This document shows positions 1 to 5,029 of a stretch of DNA of 5,029 nt, piece by piece; the first letter of the stretch is position 1, and each line of letters begins with the position of its first letter. The DNA is from Nocardioidaceae bacterium (GTDB lineage: Bacteria > Actinomycetota > Actinomycetes > Propionibacteriales > Nocardioidaceae). The notes below the pieces were generated by a model. It did not search any database. It was not told the origin of the DNA and was given only the letters and a program-made list of their open reading frames with translations. Location: NCBI GenBank assembly GCA_013811715.1, contig JACCUS010000170.1, forward strand, positions 1-5,029, given 5' to 3'. The position numbers were made by a program, and so were the translations under genes.

Positions 1-56
1 GTTCTGGACCTTTAGACAGCCCAAAACCTAAGCGGGAACGGCGTGTCGCACCTCAG

Positions 57-148
57 CGGCTCTCAAAACCACCCACGGAAGCGTCAGGAGAGCCGGATTT
101 TGCGAGCTTTCCGAGCATGATGCCTCCAAGGGGGTGGTTTGCTGACGC
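57..148. repeat. Overlapping inverted repeats with pseudoknot-like topology
   Basis: Three inverted-repeat pairs interlock. Arm A, CGGCTCTC at 57-64, pairs with GAGAGCCG at 88-95, leaving a 23-nt loop. Inside that loop, AAACCACCC (66-74) is complementary to GGGTGGTTT (132-140), and GCGTCAG (81-87) is complementary to CTGACGC (142-148). Nearly all of the loop is therefore complementary to a distal block, but in an order that gives crossing rather than nested pairing. On the plus strand, arm A is followed by GGATTTT, faintly like a terminator. The pairings are seen directly. A role as structured RNA, recombination site or protein-binding site is not established, and chance is possible for the shorter arms. 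Confidence 0.35.
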
Positions 149-200
149 CCTTGTATACGGCTGCGAAGACGCAACTGCTCAGACTGACCAGATAAATCAT

Positions 201-219
201 GCGAGACGCGTGTCTACGC
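201..219 (-). terminator. Weak hairpin after the protease gene
   Basis: About 22 bp beyond the protease stop codon, GCGAGAC (201-207) can pair with GTCT-A-CGC (212-219) around a 4-nt loop, with a single-base bulge. In the leftward transcript the stem is followed by an A/U-rich stretch reading ATGATTTAT, not a clean U run. It is placed where a terminator for the kinase-protease transcript would be expected, but the stem is short and interrupted, so this is a weak call. Confidence 0.25.
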
Positions 220-241
220 GCTGGTGAGGACTGGCCGGGCG

Positions 242-1861
242 TCAGCGGGCCGCCTCGATCAGCGGCTTGACCAGGTTGATCGACCTGATCCGGCCCGACA
301 CCACCAGCGAGCCTTCCTGGCTCCTGGTAGACGACGGTATGCCGACGATCTGACCGGCGTTGTTGATGGCCAGACCGCCCGAGTTGCCGGGAGCGATGCG
401 AGCGTCGGTGTCGATCTCGGCCCGGTCGCTGTTGAGTGCTGGGTCGCTGATGATCGTCGAGATGACGCCGCGCGTCACCGAGACCCCAGCCGAGTCAGCG
501 ATTGCGGGGAATCCCAGGATCGTCACCTCTTCGCCGGTGCGCAGTTGGTCGGAGTCGCCGATCGGGACTGTCGGGAGCTCCAGGTCAGCGGGGAGCTGCC
601 CACCGTCGATGGTCTCGTAGATCTGTATCACCGACGCGTCCAGCGTGCCGTCGGACTCGATCACCCGGGCTCGGTAGATCGGCTCCGCGGTCTCGTCGTT
701 CGGTGAGCTGATCATCGCGATGTCTAGCGACTCCGGGTTCTCCAGGTCGACCGGTCCGTACCGTTCGGCAAGCCCCGCTGCCTGTGGCTCGGCGACGTGG
801 GCGTTGGTCAAGATCAAGCCGTCGGGGCTGATGATCGACCCCGAGCCGTACCAGGTGGCATCCGCGCCCGACACGGTGGTCGACTGCGCCCGGATCCAGA
901 CCGTGGCCAACTTGGCTTGGCCGAGCTCGGCGCTCGTCAACTCGTCCGGTCCGGCGGTCGGCGCAACGGTGTCGTCGCCGACCAACGTCGTACCGACCAC
1001 GACCGCCCCGACGATCAAGGCGAGGACCGCCGCGGCGCCAAGCCACCTTCGCAGCATCATCTGCCGATGCCGCCTGGCGATCCGCTGCTCCGCCACGTGC
1101 GGAGGCACGACCTCGGTGACGTCGACCTCGACGCCCGCAGTCGGGTGCCCGAGTCGCAGCGTCAGGCCGTCTTCGATCTTGACCGACGTCATCTTGCGCC
1201 CGTCGATGTAGGTGCCCGCGTTCGAGGCGTTGGTGTAGGTCCAGCCGCCCGACGTGGGGTCGAGTCGACCGTGATAGCGGGAGACGACTGGATCGGAGCA
1301 GACAACAGTGCAGTCGGGATGGCGGCCGATGGTGATCGCTGTGGGGTGCCGGAACCGCTGCTCGTTGCCGTCGACCCGCACCAGGACGTCGGGACCGGTG
1401 GCCTGTCGATCCGCGTCGCGCGGGGTCGCTGCGACAGCCATCGTGACGGCACGGCCAGGATCGACTGCGGCAGGGGCAGGATGGGCCGGTCTAACGGCAT
1501 GGACTGCGTGTGGGGTCGGGGACATCGGCGGTGCGGGTGGGGAGCCTGGTTGCCGCGGCTCTCCGACGGGAGCGGGCATGATCCCCACCTGACTCCCGGA
1601 GCCCGACAGGCCGAAGTAGGCAGTCACCGGCTGCCTGACGCCGAGCTCGAAGACCCGCCGCCCGTCGACGTAGGTGCCGTGCTGGCTACCGACGTCGACG
1701 AGCACCCAGCCGGTGTCGGTAGGGCGCAGCTCGGCGTGCACGCGTGAGCACGTAGCGCCACTCAACGGCACGTCAGCGTCGGGCGACCGTCCGATCTTTA
1801 CGACACGTGGCGTGTCGATGGTGAGCGTACGGCCGGCAACCTGAAGGCGTAATGGCTGCAT
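242..1861 (-). CDS. Tandem FHA domain, transmembrane, trypsin-like (S1C/HtrA-type) serine protease
   Basis: Predicted membrane-anchored serine protease of 539 residues. FHA 1 spans roughly residues 1-90 (IGR at 23-25, SRVH at 39-42, GTYVDG at 62-67). A Pro/Ala-rich linker follows (about 96-157). FHA 2 spans about 158-250 (IGR at 178-180, SRYH at 194-197, GTYIDG at 216-221). A basic stretch (about 260-272) precedes one hydrophobic segment (about 273-294). The protease domain fills 310-539, with an apparent catalytic triad of His355 (TNAHV), Asp408 (DASVI) and Ser494 (GNSGG). No PDZ domain follows, unlike classical HtrA. By the positive-inside rule the FHA domains face the cytoplasm and the protease lies outside. 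FHA domains usually bind phosphothreonine. The ATG start has AGGA 7 nt upstream. The gene starts 29 bp after the kinase stop, so co-transcription is likely. Substrate unknown. Confidence 0.9.
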   Translation of the reverse strand: MQPLRLQVAGRTLTIDTPRVVKIGRSPDADVPLSGATCSRVHAELRPTDTGWVLVDVGSQHGTYVDGRRVFELGVRQPVTAYFGLSGSGSQVGIMPAPVGEPRQPGSPPAPPMSPTPHAVHAVRPAHPAPAAVDPGRAVTMAVAATPRDADRQATGPDVLVRVDGNEQRFRHPTAITIGRHPDCTVVCSDPVVSRYHGRLDPTSGGWTYTNASNAGTYIDGRKMTSVKIEDGLTLRLGHPTAGVEVDVTEVVPPHVAEQRIARRHRQMMLRRWLGAAAVLALIVGAVVVGTTLVGDDTVAPTAGPDELTSAELGQAKLATVWIRAQSTTVSGADATWYGSGSIISPDGLILTNAHVAEPQAAGLAERYGPVDLENPESLDIAMISSPNDETAEPIYRARVIESDGTLDASVIQIYETIDGGQLPADLELPTVPIGDSDQLRTGEEVTILGFPAIADSAGVSVTRGVISTIISDPALNSDRAEIDTDARIAPGNSGGLAINNAGQIVGIPSSTRSQEGSLVVSGRIRSINLVKPLIEAAR

Positions 1862-1868
1862 GGCCGAA

Positions 1869-1872
1869 TCCT
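1869..1872 (-). promoter_or_regulatory. Ribosome binding site of the FHA-protease gene
   Basis: On the minus strand AGGA lies 7 nt before the ATG at 1861-1859, in the 29-bp gap after the kinase stop codon. No other ATG competes, so this supports the start and suggests translation from the kinase transcript. Confidence 0.5.
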
Positions 1873-1890
1873 AAGGGACGCCAGGCGCGG

Positions 1891-3195
1891 CTATGGGGAA
1901 GTCACGAAAACAACTGCGTCCGCGACGTCGACCCGTAGCCCGTCGGCCAGCTCGATCGTGTTGTCGGGCTCGATCCGGAACTGCTGGCCGGTGGCGAACG
2001 TGGCCGTCCACGGACGGTCAGAGAGATTGTGGAGGCCCCACCGGCTCGGGTCCTGCGGGTGACGGCGGACCTGTCCGACCGCCGATGACTCGTCGGTGCC
2101 TGAGCGGAGGTGATCGGCACGGATGCTGGCGAACGGGCTGGTGGCGACCTGCCGCCGCCCGATGCGCAACACGAAGGCGGGTTTGGTGGATCCGCCGCAG
2201 CCCGTACAGGGCCGGTCGGGCTCTGCGCGATCCCAGAAGTTTGTGGCCTGGCAGTTGCCGCACTGCACCATCCCATCCCGGAGCCGGTCGAACGCCTTGA
2301 TCCATTCGCTCTCGGTCACGCGGCGGTTGGGGTCGTGGAGCCCGTCGACGAAGGCTTGGACGAACAGCCGTCGGAAGAACGCCGGATAGATCTCCCAGTA
2401 CTTCTCGACAACCGTGGAGACCGGGCGGTTCTCGTCGTTGTCGGGATGCAGGCAAAACAGTGGGTCCGTGCCGAAGTGGGTGAGCAGCCAAGTGGCGTCG
2501 CGGAGTCCGCGTTCGGTACGGCGACCCTCAAGCGGGTGCCCTACACACAAGATGTAGAACAACAGCACCGCCAGCGAGTGCCGATCCGTGTCGGTGTTTG
2601 GCAAGGTCCGGTAGGACAGGTCACGCACCACCTCGGGCGCCATGAAGAACGGCGTACCCAGCACGCGACCCGTGCCGTTGTCAACGCCGACGTTGTCGTT
2701 GTCGCAGATCAAGACGTCGCCGTTGCCGGGGTCGAAGAACACGTTGCCGAAGCTGACGTCGCGATAGCACAGGCCACGGGAGTGCAGCCGCAAGAAGCTC
2801 ACGCTCAGCTGTCGGCACATGGCGATGATCGTCGTGAACGACACGTCCAGCGCCTCGCCCTCCGGGCTCTTGCCGGCCAGCAGGAAGCTGAGTTCGACGT
2901 ACCGACTTTCTCGCAACGGCATCACGTAGCCGAAGCCGGGCTCCTGACTGATCGTGGCCATGCTCAATGGCCACAAGAAGCGGGTGTGCGGAGAGCCGAA
3001 GTCGACCAGTGTCTGAATCTCGCGGTACTGCTCAGTGGTGGCGCATTGGGGTTTGTACCACTTCAGCGCGAGGGACCGGCCGGAGGCATGTCGGACTTCA
3101 TAGACGTGCCCTTGTCCGCCCTGCCCTATGGCACGGCTGATGAAGGCGGTGCCGAGCAGGCCGAGATCGACCTCTGTGTCGGTTGCCAGCACCAT
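1891..3195 (-). CDS. TerY-P-type Ser/Thr protein kinase with C-terminal zinc ribbon and FHA-like tail
   Basis: Protein kinase of 434 residues counted from the ATG at 3195. Visible motifs: glycine loop GQGGQG (24-29); Lys45 in LALKW; Glu59 as candidate helix-C glutamate; catalytic loop YRDVSFGN (144-151) with Asp146 and Asn151; metal site DND (165-167) in place of DFG; APE (186-188); and Asp204 of subdomain IX. The catalytic residues are present, so it is probably active despite Tyr for His in HRD. Cys312, Cys315, Cys330 and Cys333 form a zinc ribbon. The tail (about 340-434) contains WGLHNLS (386-392) and beta-rich sequence resembling a degenerate FHA fold. A kinase with a C-terminal zinc ribbon next to TerY-like VWA and PP2C genes matches the TerY-P triad. 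An in-frame TTG at 3231 would add 12 residues, but the ATG has a better Shine-Dalgarno. It is likely the first gene of an operon with the FHA protease. Confidence 0.9.
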   Translation of the reverse strand: MVLATDTEVDLGLLGTAFISRAIGQGGQGHVYEVRHASGRSLALKWYKPQCATTEQYREIQTLVDFGSPHTRFLWPLSMATISQEPGFGYVMPLRESRYVELSFLLAGKSPEGEALDVSFTTIIAMCRQLSVSFLRLHSRGLCYRDVSFGNVFFDPGNGDVLICDNDNVGVDNGTGRVLGTPFFMAPEVVRDLSYRTLPNTDTDRHSLAVLLFYILCVGHPLEGRRTERGLRDATWLLTHFGTDPLFCLHPDNDENRPVSTVVEKYWEIYPAFFRRLFVQAFVDGLHDPNRRVTESEWIKAFDRLRDGMVQCGNCQATNFWDRAEPDRPCTGCGGSTKPAFVLRIGRRQVATSPFASIRADHLRSGTDESSAVGQVRRHPQDPSRWGLHNLSDRPWTATFATGQQFRIEPDNTIELADGLRVDVADAVVFVTSP

Positions 3196-3205
3196 ACGTC
3201 CGCCC

Positions 3206-3212
3206 ACCTCTC
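3206..3212 (-). promoter_or_regulatory. Ribosome binding site that favours the kinase ATG start
   Basis: GAGAGGT on the minus strand lies 10 nt before the ATG at 3195-3193. It falls inside the coding part that would exist if the TTG at 3231 were used, and so argues for the shorter 434-residue kinase. The spacing is slightly long, but a G-rich stretch (GGGCGG) continues toward the ATG. Confidence 0.5.
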
Positions 3213-3217
3213 GGCAC

Positions 3218-3231
3218 TTGCCGGCCAGCAA
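3218..3231. promoter_or_regulatory. Candidate operator: 14-bp near-palindrome TTGCCGGCCAGCAA
   Basis: The 14-bp sequence matches its reverse complement at 12 of 14 positions (TTGCyGGCCrGCAA). It sits in the kinase leader within the divergent spacer, a typical place for a dimeric repressor or activator site. There is no second copy in the window that I can see, and no regulator gene is present here, so the role is a guess. Confidence 0.3.
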
Positions 3232-3305
3232 ACGTGTTGAAGACTATGCCGAACCAATGCCTCACCAGGGTATATCCTCGATGCCAGGCTGTGGCCATCC
3301 GAAGC

Positions 3306-3310
3306 GAGGT
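3306..3310 (+). promoter_or_regulatory. Ribosome binding site that decides the VWA start
   Basis: GAGGT lies 5 nt upstream of the ATG at 3315. The longer reading frame back to a TTG at 3183 would overlap the kinase start region and add 44 residues unlike a VWA domain. The site therefore favours ATG 3315. Confidence 0.65.
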
Positions 3311-3314
3311 TGGA

Positions 3315-4019
3315 ATGAATGACCGGCTGGGCGGCGCCGTGGGCAGGAAGCCCCTGCACTTCATCTTCGTCCTCGACGTGTCGGGTTCGATGCTGCGCTC
3401 GGGTCGTATCCAGGCGCTCAACAACGCGATCCGCGAGGTGGTGCCGCATCTGCGCGAGGAGGCGCGGTCGAATCCGCACGCCGAGCTGCTGGTCAGGGTA
3501 CTGGCTTTCGCGTCGGAGGCCGAGTGGATCGTCGAGGAGCCCACACCCATCGAGGACTTCCACTGGCGACGCCTCGACGCCATCCCCCAGGGTTTCACCG
3601 AGCTCGGCCTCGCCTTACGGACGCTGGCGGGGGCGATGCGCGAACTGGACTCCAAGACGGGAGGATTCCCGCCTGCCATCATCTTGGTCTCGGATGGTCG
3701 CCCCACCCACAGCCGGGGCCCCCACTTCTCCGAAGGCCTACAGGAGCTGCTGAGCGAACGCTGGGGCGCCGCGGCCGTTCGGCTCGCTCTCGGCGTCGGC
3801 CGGGACGCCAACATGAACTCGCTGCGCCGGTTCGTCGGCAACGAGGATGTGCCGCTGCTGCGAGCTGACAACCCCGAGCAACTAGTCGAGTACATCATCT
3901 GGGCGTCCAAGGCCGCCAGCCGTGGGGCGTCGATGCCGGTGCTCGGGGACGACGTGAGGCTCACCTATCCGGTGCCGGTTCCCAGCGGTGACCCGATCTG
4001 GAGCCGGACTCAGCCATGA
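3315..4019 (+). CDS. TerY-like von Willebrand factor A (VWA) domain protein
   Basis: A 234-residue protein that is almost entirely one VWA domain. The metal-ion-dependent adhesion site looks complete: DVSGS (Asp21, Ser23, Ser25), Thr95 in GFTELGLAL, and Asp127 in the strand-end motif SDGRPT. Such domains bind a divalent metal and use it to hold partner proteins. No signal peptide or membrane segment is visible, so it should be cytoplasmic. Sequence style and company (zinc-ribbon kinase, PP2C) fit the TerY family of tellurite-resistance-linked VWA proteins, where it is thought to act as metal-dependent scaffold or sensor in the TerY-P triad. The stop overlaps the ATG of the PP2C gene (ATGA), implying translational coupling. 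I leave the symbol empty because orthology to terY itself is not shown. Family confidence is high; the exact role is inferred. Confidence 0.9.
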   Translation: MNDRLGGAVGRKPLHFIFVLDVSGSMLRSGRIQALNNAIREVVPHLREEARSNPHAELLVRVLAFASEAEWIVEEPTPIEDFHWRRLDAIPQGFTELGLALRTLAGAMRELDSKTGGFPPAIILVSDGRPTHSRGPHFSEGLQELLSERWGAAAVRLALGVGRDANMNSLRRFVGNEDVPLLRADNPEQLVEYIIWASKAASRGASMPVLGDDVRLTYPVPVPSGDPIWSRTQP

Positions 4020-4873
4020 CCGGCCACTGGACCACCCAGGGGGACGTCAAGGGGACCGCGGAGTGGGTCGCCGTCTCTGAGTCGTTGATCGGCTCAGCGC
4101 ATGTGCGCAACGGCACGCCGACCCAAGACTCACACCGCACCTGGAGCGACGGCTCAGGAGCGGTGATCGCTGTGGCCGACGGGCACGGGTACGAGGCACA
4201 CTTTCGCAGCGCGGTCGGTGCCGAGGTCGCCACAGAGATTGCGATCGAGCTGCTGTCGAAGGCCATCTCGGAGTTGCGCGACGCCGTCGTCACGCAGGAG
4301 AGGTTGGCGGCCGTCGTGGGGCCGGCCTTAGTGGAACGCTGGACGGCGGCCGTGCTAGACCACGCCGGCGAGTACCCCTTCACGGGTGCGGAGCAACCGC
4401 TGCAGCTCGGCGGGTCCGACTCGGACATCGTGCGTGCCTACGGGAGCACGGTCATCGCGATGGTGGCGACCGGAGACGTTCTCGGGGTCTTGCAGCTCGG
4501 TGACGGCGACGCGGTCGTCGTACGCGCAGACGGTGAGATCTTTCAGCCGTTGCCGACTGACCCAGACCTGGACGGGACCAGGACGACGTCTCTGTGCCAG
4601 CCCGACCCGTTGCGCTCGTTGCGCTGTGTCAGCGTTGACGGGACGACTGATCCGATCGCGCTGGGGTTCGTCTCGACCGACGGATTTGGCGGCCCCCGCG
4701 TCGACGCGGCCGGTTGGTGGAAACAGGTGGGCGCCGAGCTGTTGGAACACGCCCGCGAGCAGGGCTTCGACTGGATCGCCAGCAAGCTCCCGCAATGGCT
4801 CGAGGAGCCGGCCCAGTACGGCGGCGACGACACCACGCTCGCCGTACTCGGCAACCTCCGGCAGTTGCAGTGA
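4016..4873 (+). CDS. PP2C-type Ser/Thr protein phosphatase of the TerY-P triad
   Basis: A 285-residue metal-dependent phosphatase of the PPM/PP2C superfamily. Metal-binding motifs are in the expected order: QD at 37-38 (Asp38), ADGHG at 54-58 (Asp55), YGSTVIAMVAT (142-152), LGDGDA (161-166), STDGFG at 220-225 (Asp222), and GGDDTT at 269-274 (Asp271/Asp272). All principal metal ligands appear present, so it is probably active. No membrane segment or extra domain is visible, which suggests a soluble cytoplasmic enzyme. It starts inside the VWA stop codon (4-bp overlap). GGAG about 12 nt upstream is a poorly spaced ribosome site, consistent with coupled translation. The likely job is to reverse phosphorylation by the divergent kinase, on the kinase itself, the VWA protein or the FHA protease. 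That pairing is inferred from context and the known triad. Confidence 0.92.
   Translation: MTGHWTTQGDVKGTAEWVAVSESLIGSAHVRNGTPTQDSHRTWSDGSGAVIAVADGHGYEAHFRSAVGAEVATEIAIELLSKAISELRDAVVTQERLAAVVGPALVERWTAAVLDHAGEYPFTGAEQPLQLGGSDSDIVRAYGSTVIAMVATGDVLGVLQLGDGDAVVVRADGEIFQPLPTDPDLDGTRTTSLCQPDPLRSLRCVSVDGTTDPIALGFVSTDGFGGPRVDAAGWWKQVGAELLEHAREQGFDWIASKLPQWLEEPAQYGGDDTTLAVLGNLRQLQ
4608..4625 (+). repeat. In-frame 9-bp tandem duplication in the PP2C gene
   Basis: CGTTGCGCT occurs twice back to back at 4608-4616 and 4617-4625. It keeps the reading frame and gives the LRS-LRC sequence at about residues 199-204 of the phosphatase, in a region outside the main metal-binding motifs. It could be a slipped-strand duplication. 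Effect unknown. Confidence 0.6.
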
Positions 4874-4957
4874 GCTCGACCGTCAGCTGCCCTCCCACCA
4901 TCGGACGAGCGCAGAGCCGGTCGTCGTTGCCGATCAGCAGCGCCCAGCACCCGCCGA

Positions 4958-5029
4958 CTAGTTGACGCGGTCCCACCAGGTATCAAGCGGCTGCAACCGC
5001 TCATCGGTGCCGCGTATGGTGCCGTAGCA
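4958..5029 (-). CDS. 3' end of an unrecognised gene entering from the right edge
   Basis: On the minus strand a frame is open from the window edge for 23 codons and ends with TAG at 4960-4958. The visible C-terminus ends LQPLDTWWDRVN. Of the 23 third codon positions, 19 are G or C, which fits coding sequence in this genome, and the composition (paired Trp, charged residues) is protein-like. It would converge with the PP2C gene across an 84-bp gap. I do not recognise the family from so short a piece, and chance openness over 23 codons is possible. Confidence 0.45.
   Translation of the reverse strand, partial: CYGTIRGTDERLQPLDTWWDRVN

Larger units (their letters stand above)
1..241. other. Left intergenic region without a supported gene
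   Basis: I see no convincing gene here. By hand count the GC content is about 59%, lower than the neighbouring genes appear. The minus strand has stops in all three frames. Plus frames 1 and 2 close near the left edge. Plus frame 3 stays open from the edge to a TGA at 225-227, but only about half of its 74 third codon positions are G or C, which is unlike a coding frame in this DNA. The region contains a weak hairpin just beyond the protease stop and a cluster of inverted repeats, both listed separately. It may be a 3' untranslated or spacer region, or the margin of an inserted island. Confidence 0.5.
3196..3314. promoter_or_regulatory. Divergent intergenic region between kinase and VWA genes
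   Basis: This 119-bp spacer lies between the divergent start codons and must carry the promoters or 5' leaders of both transcription units. An AT-rich block GGTATATCC at 3269-3277 is nearly palindromic and could serve as a -10 element, but I find no convincing -35 hexamer at the right distance on either strand. TTGAAG (3237-3242) resembles a -35 element but lacks a partner. A near-palindrome at 3218-3231 is listed separately. Shared control of both arms is inferred from the layout, not seen. Confidence 0.55.

Noticed and set aside
3..227. Plus-strand frame open from the left edge for 74 codons, ending TGA at 225-227, as the 3' end of an upstream gene
   Set aside because: Only about 51% of its third codon positions are G or C, against strong G/C bias in the real genes, and the translation is rich in Pro, Arg and Ser without any recognisable motif. 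The open length is not rare by chance at this GC content.
797..1747. Long plus-strand frame of 316 codons opposite the FHA-protease gene
   Set aside because: It lies wholly antisense to a gene with clear FHA and protease motifs. Long antisense frames are common in high-GC DNA, and its translation is Arg/Gly/Asp-rich without a domain.
2110..3240. Plus-strand frame of 376 codons opposite the kinase gene
   Set aside because: It is a shadow of the kinase coding strand, with no recognisable domain, and it would span the kinase start and the divergent spacer.
3183..3314. Longer VWA protein starting at TTG 3183
   Set aside because: The extra 44 residues do not resemble a VWA domain or signal peptide and would overlap the kinase start region. 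ATG 3315 has GAGGT 5 nt upstream.
3098..3964. Minus-strand frame of 288 codons opposite the VWA gene
   Set aside because: The plus strand here carries an intact VWA domain with MIDAS residues. The minus translation is Ser/Arg-rich low-information sequence.
4900..4934. Hairpin between PP2C and the right-edge gene (ATCGGACGA with TCGT and CCGAT) as a bidirectional terminator
   Set aside because: The stem has a 5-nt bulge and a 12-nt loop, and there is no T run on either strand, so I cannot support a terminator.
1..5029. CRISPR array, tRNA, rRNA or insertion sequence
   Set aside because: I saw no regularly spaced direct repeats, no cloverleaf or rRNA-like sequence, and no transposase motifs or terminal inverted repeats bounding a gene.

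Overview
The window looks like chromosomal or accessory DNA from a high-GC Gram-positive bacterium, most likely an actinomycete. This is inferred from the GC-rich genes, the G/C-biased third codon positions, and a membrane protease preceded by tandem FHA domains. I cannot name a genus.

Layout, left to right. Positions 1-241 hold no gene I can support. They contain a weak hairpin (201-219) just past the protease stop and an odd set of overlapping inverted repeats (57-148). Next come two minus-strand genes in tandem, 29 bp apart: a protein kinase (1891-3195) and, downstream of it, an FHA-FHA-transmembrane-trypsin-like protease (242-1861). A 119-bp divergent intergenic region (3196-3314) separates them from two plus-strand genes, a TerY-like von Willebrand A (VWA) protein (3315-4019) and a PP2C-type phosphatase (4016-4873), which overlap by 4 bp. 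At the right edge, a short minus-strand reading frame (4958-5029) looks like the 3' end of a convergent gene.

The central reading is that the kinase, VWA and PP2C genes form a 'TerY-phosphorylation triad' (TerY-P). This is a known arrangement, predicted by comparative genomics of Ter-linked stress systems: a VWA protein with a MIDAS metal site, a PP2C phosphatase, and a Ser/Thr kinase with a C-terminal zinc ribbon. Here the triad is split across a divergent promoter region, and the kinase is followed by a membrane serine protease with two phosphothreonine-binding FHA domains on its predicted cytoplasmic side. A plausible model is that kinase and phosphatase set the phosphorylation state of a partner, possibly with the VWA protein as metal-dependent scaffold, and that the FHA domains read this state and control the protease on the other face of the membrane. 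The domain calls rest on visible motifs. The four-gene circuit and its direction of signalling are inference.
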